Source of the DNA: Whitmania pigra
Lineage: Eukaryota; Annelida; Clitellata; Hirudinida; Haemopidae
Direction of reading: 5' to 3'
Length of the DNA stretch: 64,000 bases
Assembly (NCBI GenBank): GCA_021613335.1
Contig: JAJTWR010000332.1
Coordinates: 845,001-909,000, forward strand
The translations under genes and the position numbers were made by a program. Positions within the stretch are counted from its first letter, which is position 1. Each line of letters begins with the position of its first letter. Shown here one piece after another: positions 1 through 12,200 of the stretch. The notes under the pieces were generated by a model. That model saw only the letters and a program-made list of their open reading frames with translations. It was not told the DNA's origin and searched no databases.

Positions 1-3000
1 ATTGTTCGTTCACATTCATCTCAGCAACAATGTCTGTTAACAGGCGATTCTGCTGTTGTATTTGTTGTTATTGTTGGTGATGGTTATGATGATTGAGACA
101 TAATGTTCACATCGAAACGTACAATTACTAGTAATAATAATAATAATAATAGCAGTAGTAATAGATTCTCCATATATTGTCCAAATCATGACAATAATTA
201 TATAAATAAAAATATAAATAAATGATGGTGGCGATGACTTTGACAACGAGGATGATGATGATGATAATAATAAAGATAATTACGATATTAAATATTTGTA
301 TTTCTTTTACATTTTACGACATTAAATCCACTCGGCATAAATAAATACGTAATTGAAGTAATAATAATAATAACGGAAGTAATAATAATAATAATACATA
401 TCCATAGAGCAACTATTTACTTAATCTTTGAAAGTTTATGTTATTTTAAATATAAACCTTTAAATATTTTAACCCTGTGGATTTCTATGAAATTGTAATA
501 ATTTCAAATCAAATTATAATAAATATGTATCAAATTATAGATTAATTTAATTCAAACTGTTTTTAATTTAAATAAAATTCTATTCGTAGGAAAATGTAAT
601 AATTTATTTGTTTTCAAAAACCTCACCCATCATTTAGCGCCATCTCCTTAAACCAAGCGCGGCATCCTTACTTTTCAACCCCGACTTGATGAGTGAAGAA
701 TTGAATATTTGCAAATTTTTAAGTTCATTGTTTTACGTTAAAAGTCCGATTAAATGTCATTTTATTTGAAGAGTCAACAATTTGTCACATTCAACAGTTA
801 TTCCGGCTTATAACTCGATTGCTGTAATAATACTGTCTGAACGGCCCTAGTCACGTCTCATTGGCTGCTATAAATAAATATCGTTATAATAAATAATGTA
901 TGCACTTGGTTATCAATCTTTCTAATCCAACTCTTCGCTAGGAGCAAATAAGTAAACAGAGAAAGAAATTGTTTTTGTATCATCCATTGACGTTGTATTG
1001 CAGTAGTGATGCTTCATCGCATCATAGTTATTACATCGTGTTACGACATTTACAGTTTCGGATTCAAAGGTGATAGGGTGTTGCTACTGTTCAAGGACAC
1101 CTCACCAATCAGAAACCATTTTTTTTGTTTGAAAGGGGTTTTTGACTGCCAACTGATTTCCTATGCCTTGGTAAATCCGACCCTGGATATTTATTGCATT
1201 ATGTTGTAACAGTTAATGATAGTGATTTTGTACCACCGTGATGTTGTATCAAGCCAACTTAGTATCCATTATATAGATTGTTGAATCACAAAGTTGTCAA
1301 CAGAAGCAAAAGAATTTTAATATTTTAGTAATGATGATGCTGGAAAGGATTCTTTGAAAGTTCTGCAAATATTTTGATACAATACAAATATTTTTTTATA
1401 TTTTTCTTAAGATAGTTTAAGCTAAAGCGATACTTTTGAGAAACAAAAAACAACAACTAAAACTCAAAAATTGATTAATTAAGACTAAAAGTATTTGTAA
1501 TTAATTTAAAAACATTTAAAAAGCAACAAATCAGAAGAGGAATCATAGTTTGCGGTGGAAGAATTCGTGCGTGTTGGAAGGAGATAAGTAGGAAAGAATT
1601 AATTCAATTAGAAGCTATGATTGATTAATTGTCCTTACCCGCCTGTGTAAGAGAACAATTTGAAGCAGAAATGCGGAGTTATCAGCATTTCCTACCTGTT
1701 TCCTTCAACTTCTTTGAGTGGATGATGTTTGCACGTTCATCATCTTATTGCTCAATCGTTTTACATAAAGTTGCTTCCAAACACTCTGACCTTCCCTCAA
1801 AAATTGCCCAAGGGTTTGTCAGGAAGCTCTGAACCTCCCACTGCGTGCTTAATGAGATGTGCAGAAACACGTGCAACTAACCAGCGATATGAATTGAATG
1901 CCCTCAGTCGTTTCACTCGTCGAAAGAGCTGGGGGAGAAAAAATCAGATACACGCTAATAAATTGGTCGAGTAGAGAAAATTGGACGAAAGGTTCGGATC
2001 GGGGAGTGATCTAAAAAAGAGACATAAGTGAGATGTTGAAATGAAAGGAAAGTGGACAAAAGAAACCCTCATTTTGTATCGACGTCGACCTTTGCTTTGA
2101 TCTTGCCAATCCACCCCTGAACAATTATCTCGTTAGAAAATTAGTCAAAGTGAATGGGTCGAGAACAATTATAAATCCATCAGATGTCCATTTGATTGCT
2201 GCCTTCTCTGGTGGGTTTGTGGGCAGATCATCCTCATTACATCTCACCACGACCACGTGTTTGAAGTCTCCTAGACCGACTATCGAAAGCAATATGACTT
2301 CAATTTTAAAGTAATTCATTTATTTGATTGTCATGCGAGTTGTTTCCATTGTATTAATATTTCAATCAATGAAAATTAAGCCAATTTTAATTTCAAAAGG
2401 CTTACTAATTTCCTAACTGAAAAGCACCTAAAGAATTGTAAGCATAACTTAATTTTTGCATTAATAAATGAAAACAACAAAACCAAGTCAGAGGCTGATT
2501 GATCTAAAAGAAAAATGCAAATGAAAGGCACATCTGATCAGATGAGTGGACGGAAAGCGAAGAACAGAGGGGCGTATTGTGTTGCAAAAACAACGCACTC
2601 CTGGTCAATGATTGAATTAGCTTCCGACCGAGCCGATGTTTGAACCGATGTTCTTGGAAACAGTAGATAAACAAAAACATGCAGGTTCGTGCGCATATTA
2701 TATAAACAAAACACGTGCATTTCATCGTGCAAACCCAGGTCATGTAAGATGCTTTCATCGCAAGCGTTCATCTCGAATTGCCAAACTGAATCACAAGTTT
2801 AGATTTAAATAAATCCTCTTTTCTTATTTTAAAAGTTTTGCAAAATAAAGTAGGAAAAATCCAATGAATAGTTTCTTCAGCAAATCATTGACGTCATCGA
2901 CGTAATCTCCTAAACCAACTGAAGGTGAAGGACAGATCCACTTCTTCCACCTTTGGAGAGGTAAACAAGGTTAGAAGTATCGATTGAAGCATGTTAACGT

Positions 3001-3619
3001 CTCTTAGCAAGCATGCGATGTCACACAGATGGAGCTTTCTCTCCTTTCAATGGCCGCTATCTCAGTGAGAAATGCAGTATTTACAAATCATCGTCCATTG
3101 AAAATAATAAAATCATAACCGATATTGGGGTGGACTACTTTATTTGTGCACCCTCGTTCTTTATCTCCTCCGACCTATCAATTTAAAGCTAGCACCCTAT
3201 CGTTAAGAAACAAAACTATCAAGTATTTCGTCAGTATTTTGGAACTTATATTTAGCCCGCTTGTGGAAAATTTGAGAAAAATGTTAATGAAATCATCCAG
3301 ATGTTCGTTGAGCACCAAACCAATAACTCGATAGATTCACGCTATTCGTAAACCGTTTTTCAGCGAAGCGCTTTTCCAGCAGAACTTAATAATTGCAAGT
3401 ATCACTTAACGACAAGTAATAACTATGAAACGTCCACAGGTATTCCTCAATAGTGCTCACCACCAAACCTAGAAGTACTAAGTTTTATGGCCTTTAGGAT
3501 TGTGGTAAACCATTTTAAGGAAATGAGATTTGATAAATTTGCTTGCCTAAGACAGAAAGAGTCTTTACATTTGTTGTGCAAGTTTTTTATTTTTGAAGGA
3601 ATAAACGTTCGAGAAAAAT
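1..3619. other. Intergenic region, no supported gene
   Basis: AT-rich sequence with ATA/GAT-type microsatellites near 120-260 and 355-395. Several open frames of 60-85 codons occur on both strands, but none shows recognisable family motifs or splice-linked partners. The minus-strand frame at 2125-2319 reads somewhat protein-like but I could not tie it to a family. The 3' end of this stretch abuts the stop codon of PTAR1 on the minus strand, so its last few hundred bases probably include the PTAR1 3' UTR. Confidence 0.5.
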
Positions 3620-5879
3620 TTAGATTTCAAAACTAAAATCCTTCAATTGTAGGCTCAACCAGCCAACATAACGTCTGGCAATCAAGTCAGGCCAAGTCAA
3701 CTCAGCACTTGGGATATACTTTTTCTGGCATTTAACTTTCAGTGTCTTGTACAATTCTATCTCCTTTTTAGCAGTTTTTGTCAAATCATTAAAAGCATGT
3801 GATTCAATTTCTTCTGGGAATTTCTCAAGAAACTCAAAACTCTGGCAACTTAAGTCAGTAGTTGAGAATTCAGACATCTTAAACTTGTCATTGTGATGAT
3901 GATGATGATGGTGATTGTAATGACGATGCAAACTGTGATGATAGTGGGAATGTCTCGAGTGATGATGATTCGATCTGCTGCTCCTAGGACCGGGAGCGAC
4001 CTCTCGCGCCAAGTCTGCGAACAATTTCTGGACCTCAGACAGGCATGCCTTCCTTTGACAAATTTCAAGGATGACAATTACAATGAATCGCCTGCAAAAA
4101 AGTAATTGTATTTTTATTTACTAAACTTTAAATTTTATGAATGTTAAAGTCAATTAGACACATATTCAAATACCAATGTGATAAAATGAAATGGCATTAA
4201 TAATCATAACAGATAGACCTTGGTCATAATTTCAAGCTGTGTTTATGTAGCCTATGACTGTAAACATAATGTGCCTTATAAATTAATTATTAATACTTTA
4301 TTATTATTATTATTATTATTATCATCATCATCTTCATCAATCTGTAAGAACATTCTAAAACCTCCCAAGACATCTCACTTGTGATACCAAAGTGATTCAA
4401 ATCCATCGTAAAAGTTCAGCAGTTCACAAATGAATCGTGACTCTCCTGTCACCATGGCAGCAAATCCTTTGTAACTGTTGGTCTGAAGTTGCAAGAAATT
4501 CATCAACAAGTTCCGTCTATAGTTGAAGGCGGAGTTGTCTGAAAGGTTCACCGAAAGAAATTTGGCATTGTTTTCCATTTCCCTTTCAACATTCTGCAAT
4601 AAAAAAACATTTCTGAAATTTGGTCAAGTTTTGAAATATAAATGCATGAACTACATTACTGCTTATCAACTCATAGCAAAAGCATTTGAATCCATATTTA
4701 ACACATTATGAATAAGTTCTTAAGCTAAAAAAACAAACAAAACATGTTAACAATGTAATAGTTTAAATGATTTAGTATCCAATTAACAATATTTAAATGT
4801 AAAATGACTACACCAGAAGTAAGGGACCTTTAATTGGTGACAGGAAAAGTTATTTAGCACCCAGAATCTATGATTCCACGCAGGCTGGTTGTTTGGATGC
4901 CTCAAAGAACATTTCGAGCAGAGATCCAATTCTTTACCCAGCCTTTTGCATTTTTCACATGTTTTATCACAAGTCGACATGAGGCAGACATTCTCAGAAA
5001 AGTGACTGATGCTTGGAGTAGCGATCAATTGCTGAAGCAGCCATTTCCTGTCAAGCGAATTTAAAAAAGGTGAAAGTCAATTTTTAAGGACAGCAACAAA
5101 TGACATTTTCCCCTTTGGGAAACTATGCATTTCATTTCAAATTAAACCTGTGAAAAAATACTTCTGAACTCTTTGGATTTCTGGATAAAATAAGAGCAGA
5201 TAGATTCAGTTCATCCAAGAGATAAACCTTCCCTTTACTAGTAAAATCTTTCCTTAAAATAATTGAACATAAATTACATATTTTACAACAAATAAAGAGC
5301 ATGAAAACATTTAAATGAGAATGAAATATAAATAAAAAATAGTTAGAAAGTTTGCAGATTCATTAAATGCAGGAAAAAACAAATCATTAAACATTGCAAA
5401 TATGGAAGCTAGAGTCCACCTAACCTGACATTCCAAGCTGTGGCATTGTCAGAAATGCATAAAAGCAGACATTTGGTTAGTTTTTCTAGAGTATCTTCAC
5501 AAACAAGTAAAGAAAGAATTGCATTATATTCTAAGCGATGTTCTCAATTAAAAACATTTTAGTTTAATTTACACTTTACCTGAATATATAATATCTTTTG
5601 TAATTCGTTTCAATTTTGAAAATTCTTCATTTAACCATACGGACAAAAATTTGATTGTTTTTAATTCTATTCCAAGTTTGTCTTCTGCCAGCACAAATGG
5701 TAAACCATCAGCCTCCCCAATAATAAAATCATATTCTCCTCTACAAATTTATGCAATCATAAAAATATTATTAGAACATTAATAATAAATATTAACATCG
5801 TTGGATTCTCTTCCAAAATGGCAGATAACTTCTTAAATAAACAGGACCCATCCAACGCAGCAGCCACACCTGACTCCAT
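3620..5879 (-). CDS. PTAR1: PTAR1, protein prenyltransferase alpha subunit repeat-containing protein 1
   Basis: Seven exons join in frame: 5879-5797, 5740-5580, 5494-5425, 5252-5148, 5047-4828, 4593-4379 and 4091-3620, giving 441 residues with ATG at 5879. All junctions are GT-AG and every phase matches; intron 5 has a weak donor (gtccct). Family motifs follow in order: LAEDKLGIELKTIKFLSVWL, TAWNVR, SRNPKSSEVFFHRKWLLQQL, PNNQPAWNHRFWVLN, DNSAFNYRRNLL, YDGFESLWYHK and a C-terminal YVGWLSLQ. These correspond to the alpha-helical repeats (NxxxWxxR type) seen in farnesyl/geranylgeranyl transferase alpha subunits. In vertebrates PTAR1 is the alpha-like subunit that pairs with RabGGTB (GGTase-III) and acts on SNAREs such as Ykt6; that role is family knowledge. 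The last exon holds a His-rich insert encoded by a CAT/ATG-type microsatellite (about 3890-3985). It is divergently arranged with NDOR1. Confidence 0.9.
4290..4341. repeat. (TTA)n/(TCA)n microsatellite in PTAR1 intron 6
   Basis: Runs of tta followed by tca and tct units, between PTAR1 exons 6 and 7. Confidence 0.85.
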
Positions 5880-6240
5880 CGGCTTGCCCACAACATAAAC
5901 AAATGGCAGTATTGGTATTATGTGATTGGTATTTAAATATTTGTTTTTAATATGTTAACAATTTAAAATTAAAGAAATATTACTAGCTCCATACAAACAA
6001 TAAATATTTTGAGAATATTGTTATTATAAATTTACATCAAAAATAAAATTAACAACAATAATAATAATCCATAAAAAATAATTAAAAAATAATCAATAAT
6101 AATATTTTTTAATAGTGTATTGTTTACTTTTATCCATTAACTTTGCTAATTTTAAATTACCAAATTGGTTTTGAGCGATGATTTTGTGTGGTCGATGCGA
6201 AAGACGCTTTTAAAGTTTTCTGAAGTAACAATTTAATCAT
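5880..6240. promoter_or_regulatory. Short divergent intergenic region between PTAR1 and NDOR1
   Basis: Only about 360 bases separate the PTAR1 ATG (minus) from the NDOR1 ATG (plus). The stretch is very AT-rich (AAT/ATA runs around 6040-6110) and must contain both 5' UTRs and both promoters. I see no clear TATA or initiator element. A shared bidirectional promoter is an inference from spacing. Confidence 0.45.
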
Positions 6241-9200
6241 ATGTTAATGAATACCGATATCACCATTTTATTCGGTAGCCAAACCGGTAATTCAGAAGAT
6301 GTTGCTCACAGAATTGCAAGAGAGGCTAAAAAACGCCACAAGTCAGTCTACATTTCAGCACTTGATGATTATGATTTGGTACGTTTTTACATTTCTTATT
6401 TAGAATTGTCACTTTGTTATATAAGAGGCTAAATACAGATTCATTTTTATATTTCGCTTTTTAGAGTTGTCTTCCAGAAGAAGATCATGTTGTATTTGTT
6501 GTTGCTACAACTGGCTGTGGTGATCCACCAGACAACATGAAAGTAAAGTTATTTAACAATTTCCCCTTTATTAGATTTAGTTTTAGTTTTCAGAATTGAA
6601 TAGTTTTACACTTCTTCAGAAAAATAACTTTGACTTGATAAACATATCAGTATCTTGTGATCCTAATCATTTTGATTGTCAGCATTTGCAACATATTGAC
6701 GTGCAATTTTGTGGCCTTGGCAATTTTTAATATTGGGATTTATAATCTTTACAGCATTTTTGGAAGTTTGTCTGGAGAAGTGCTCTTCCTTTAGATTCCC
6801 TGAAGAAGGTGAAGTTTGCTGTTCTGGGTTTAGGTGACTCTTCATACCAAAAGTAAGAAGTGTTGCTATTGCTTATAATAATATTCTTGCATATTTCCAT
6901 TTTAAAGCTAGAGATACTTAATATGGTCCTCCAACTTCTAACAGTATTTATATCATTTTTATTGATTTAATGATTTGGATGAAAGTATTGAAATTATTGA
7001 AGACATTATGTTAATGTATTCTCTTTCACAGATTCAATATAGTGGCAAAGAAATTGTACAAAAGGTTGGCACAGTTGGGTGCTGAATCTGTGATGCCTTG
7101 TTGCTTAGGAGATGATCAACATGACATGGGGTTTGCTCATGATTTAGTTTTAGAAATATTTATTAATTGATTTTAATTGATTAATTGAAATTGATAAAAG
7201 ATATAATGCAGCTGTGAATCCATGGCTGAATGATTTCTGGGATCAATATTTGATGGAACATCCCATACCCAGTGGATTGTCAATTCTTCCACCGAATCAC
7301 CTGTAAGCTTTTGTAATGGTGATTTATGGCTTTAATCTAAGTGATTCACAATAATGACCATGGCTTGTTTTACAGACTTCCTCCAAAATTCAAGATTAAA
7401 CGTAGCGACCAAGAAGATTGTTTGGATTCAAATGTTAACCCAATCAGTTAGACTCTTAATTTTATGTTTACACATTCTGAAGTCTCGTTTCATGCGTGTT
7501 GTATGTGTACGAAGATTCTAAGCTAAAGACCTTCGAGGTTCCAGTTCTTTCAAATCGAAGGGTAACGTCTGTAGACCACTGGCAGGATGTTCGACTTGTG
7601 ACTCTCGACATCGCAGGATTAAATATCCAGTAAGCGTTTCTCTCTCCAGCCTGATAAATAGCATGTAATAATAATAACTTTATCATCATAATTAGTTGCT
7701 TTTTCTAGATATGCTCCTGGAGACCTGTGTTCTGTTTATCCTAAGAACTCTGAAGATAGCGTGTTGAAGTTTGCAGAGTTATTCCATTTTAATCTCGACG
7801 AGCTCTTCACTTTGGAATGCACAGACACGTCACCACCCACAGCAAATCCTACAGGTTATCGGTTGATCTTTGCAACTCCCTGCTAATGTTGAACCAGTGA
7901 CTAGATTCATCGTCACCCATGCACCAGCAGGAATTTACAATGGCCAACAATGCAACCTCAGGTTTCTTCTTGAAAATTATTTGGACATTTGTGGTTCTCC
8001 CAAGCAGTATTTTTGGGAAGTTTTGGCTGCTCTGTCCAGTGGAGTAGAGGATGAAAATTACGAAGGTGAATTTATAATTCGAAAATGTGGTTTTGTTAGG
8101 AGTTGAATTCCTGGCAAGCTCATAAGAATTTTTTTACTTTGGCAATATTATGGTCATTTTTATAAGGAATAGAATGATAATGTTATTAAGTGACAATGTT
8201 GTTGACACTTTCAGTCAGTCAAGTAATTGTAAATTATTTATGAATATGCTTTCAAAGGCAGTGAAAATGAAGTTAAAAATATTGATGGAAGTGATTTGTC
8301 GGTGGAAAGGGATAAACTGTTGGAATTTTTGACCCCTGAAGGACAGGTATCATCATTATCACTAATGCAACAACATTTGTTATCAATCTGATTTTGTTAA
8401 AATGACAAAACTTATTAAATATTAATTTGATTTGCTTGAACTCAAAGGATGACTTGTTTACTTATTGCTACCGTCCAAGAAGAACCATATTGGAGGTTGG
8501 TATTAAATTAAGATTCTTAAATGTTATTAGCCATTGGTTGTTGTTTGCTCATTAACAATTTAAAATTTAAAGGTGCTTTCAGACTTTCCTCAAACAAGGC
8601 TCAGGCTGACTCTGCCTTACCTGCTTGATATCATCCCACCAATGAGACCGCGGGCTTTCAGTATTGCTTCTTCGCAATTGGTCTGTATTTTTATATACTT
8701 TCCATGTATATTTTTTTGTATACTTGTTGATATTTTGCTTGCATTGAATGAGGTTTTCCACCTCCATTCTGCTTCTCTAGCACTCGCACGGAATGAATAA
8801 CATTATTTCGGTTTTCCGTTCAAATAATTTCAGATGAATCCAAATGAACTGCAAGTTCTGGTGGCAGTGGTTTCCTATAAAACCAGATTAGTTCAACCGA
8901 GGAAGGGATTGTGCTCAAACTATCTTGCCAATCTCGTTCCTTGTCAAGGTGAGACATTTTGATACAATTTTCAAGTTTATACATTTTATTGCGAAGCGAG
9001 CGAGTGGGAAGGGTCAAATGTCTCGGATTGCTACTAATTTGGTTTATTCTAGTGTTTTTCTTAGAAAAAACTCGATAAAATTAGTATCATTAGACTCGTC
9101 GTCGTCTTCCGCTTCTGCCGGTGCTTAAATTTTTCGATATCAGTGGATTGTTTTTGCGTGGCTTTCGTTTGTTCCATTGTTTAGTTTTCGCGACTCGACA

Positions 9201-12200
9201 CTCCCCTGTAAAATGTCGCGCAAGAATGCAAAGTGCGAGGAGTTCGATGAGGCTACGGTTGATAATTTGGCTGACAAAATCAAAGCAAAGATTGTGAAAT
9301 CTATAAGGGAGATGATCAGAGAGGAGATGCCTGGTCTGGTTAAATCTGCGGTCAAGGAGGAGATGAAAACATTGATTGGTAAAGTGAGCGAGCTCAGCGA
9401 GGAAAACATTCGCCTCAAGGCGAGGATAGACGCAGTCGAAACACAGTTGAGAGCCAACAATCTGGTAATCTATGGATTGCCTGATGCGTCTTTGGCTGAA
9501 GTGGTCGCTACATCCTCCGGTGACGGGACGAGTCGGGAGCGGGGAATGAATCGAAGAGATACAGTTCAGGCAATTATCAATTGCTGCAACTCAAAACTTG
9601 GCGCAAATATCTCAGAGGGCGACATACACTCTGGCTACAGGATTCCCAGCAAAAGTGGCCCTCGCCCAATAGTTGTCACCTTCGCTTCAAAGATGGTCAG
9701 AGACAGAGTCTATGCTCTGAGAAAAGCCCTGCACAAGGATAGAACATCAAAGATCTACATCAACGAACACTTAACCAAGCCAAACTCAGAAATCTTTGCT
9801 AGAGCCAGGAAACTTGTAAAGGACAAAAAACTTTTATCAGCATGGACATGGAATGGTCACGTCTACTTGAAGAGAGGTGAAAACTCAGGACCAACTCGAG
9901 TTCAAAACCTCCTTGACCTGGAAAAATACTAACTTCTTTTTGTTTTGATGTTGGTGTTTTGCTTTTCTTTTCCTCTCATCGTGGAGTCTCTGTTTATTGA
10001 AGAAGATAAACTTTCAGTTATATTTGTCTCCGCTATTGATCCCGTGAACTTAGACCACGTTTCAACGGTTTTGGCTGATATGAATACGATTTATGTTACA
10101 TCTGTTGTGGGGAGGGACCACAAGTTCGAGAAAAGTTTGAGAAATGGCGGACTTTGATTTTTCTTCATCTGACCCGGATGCCTACCTGCCGGAATTCTAC
10201 GAGGTTGCAAATTATGTTACAACTAAAAATATGGCCAAAATTTGTAACTCAGATCTTTCCCTAATGCACATTAACTGCAGAAGCATCTCAAATAAACTCC
10301 AGGAAGTAGAATTGCTGTTATCTTCTTATCATGCAGAAATCCTCGGCGTCAGTGAAACTTGGCTGAAAAATGGTGATCCTATTCCTGTTATTGATGGTTA
10401 CAAATTTGTTTTGAAAAACAGGGACCGTGGCCTAGGAGGAGGCGTTGGTTTTTTCATCCAAGACAATATTAAATTCAATCTCATTGACACGACCAACTGG
10501 AAATTTGAAGGTTTTGAATATCAACTAATCTCAATCAGCCAACGTAGAAGGGAAAACATTGTTGTCGCAATTATTTATCGCCCACCTGGAAACAGCTTAA
10601 AATCTTTTAACAAAGAGTTTTCAGAATTCTTGTCTTATACGATTAAAGACAACAAAAAGACCATAATAATGGGCGACTTCAACATTAATCTATTAGCAAT
10701 TGAAAGCAGTCAACCCACTAATGAATTTTTAAACATCCTCCACTCCTTTTTCATGATGCCTGTGTTTCTCAAACCCACAAGAATTGGACCCTCATCTGCC
10801 ACTCTTATAGACAATATTTTCACAAATATCTCTCTCAGCAAATGCATCTCCAAGATAATTATTGATGATATTTCGGATCACTTCCCTCTCCACATCAACA
10901 TCAAACTACATGAGACTATTAAAATAGTGGAGCCCCCAAAGCTGCACAGAAAACAAGATAGACAAACAAAACTGAAATTTAAAGAATGCTTGACTGAGGT
11001 GGACTGGTCTGATGTGACCAGAGAATGTGAATCCCAAAATATATCTCATGCCTACAAACTTTTTCTATCGAAATATCAAAGTCTATACAATCATTGTTTT
11101 CCTTGACAACTGTCGGTTCTCAATCCAGAATTAAAAAACAGGAATGGATGACCCCCGCCCTCCTAAAATCTTGCAAAGTAAAAAGCAAACTGTACAAGAC
11201 ATATCTAAAGAATCCAACTCCAGAAAACAAGATCAAATTCACAAAGTACAGAAACAGATTCAAAACTATCAAGCAAGCTATAATTCGCCAACATTTCTCA
11301 TCAAAATTCCTGAGACAACAGGGAAATCCAAAAGGTACTTGGAACATCATAAAAAGTATTTTGTCTAGAGGCAGCAAATCAGTTGAAGCTCCCGACATAT
11401 TCTATTCAGACGACGGATGCGAACTAAACTCCCCAACTGAAATAGCTGAACAATTCAACAAACATTTTTCCGATCTTGGTCCAAACTTGGCAAAGAAAAT
11501 CATCCCTCCATCCAAATCCTTCCATGAATTCCTTACGAGATCTCCCACTCCCACAATGTCTTTTTTCCCTGTTTCGCCAGATGAGATCATCCAAATAGTT
11601 AAAGAATTGAAGACCTCCCATAGCTGTGGTCTTGATGGTATTGATCCTTGTATTGCTGGCGAATTCATCCCATTGATCTCTAATATTCTCAGCTCTCTGA
11701 TCAATTGTTCACTGTCGTCCGGGAATGTACCAGATGACTTAAAATTGGCCAAAGTGATTCCATTGCATAAATCCGGTGATCTGAACAGGATCTGCAATTA
11801 CAGACCTATCTCAATTCTGCCATATTTTTCAAAAATTTTCGAAAAGGCCGTATATCGTCGAGTTGAATCCTTCTTATCAAGGTTTAGTCTGCTCAATAAC
11901 AAACAATTCGGATTTCGAAAAAATCACTCAACATATATGCCTCTACTCTTACTTTATTCGAAAATTGCCGACGCTCTGGACCGTGGTGAGTTCACCATCG
12001 GTGTGTTTCTCGATCTATCAAAGGCATTTGATACCGTAAATCATGAGATACTTTTGTCGAAACTTTATCATTACGGTTTGCGTGGTTGTGTTTTGAAGTG
12101 GTTCACCAGTTATTTGTCGGGTCGTAAACAATTGACAGAATTTAATGGGTTTGAATCTTCGTTTAGTGACGTAGCTTGTGGCGTTCCTCAAGGGTCTATT

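Noticed and set aside
2125..2319. 64-codon minus-strand frame
   Set aside because: Looks mildly protein-like but has no recognisable motif, no supported splice sites and no neighbouring exons.
7870..8106. Separate 78-codon gene within NDOR1
   Set aside because: It is NDOR1 exon 9 read from a non-ATG codon and into the next intron; the conserved CNLRFLLENYLD block belongs to the FAD domain.
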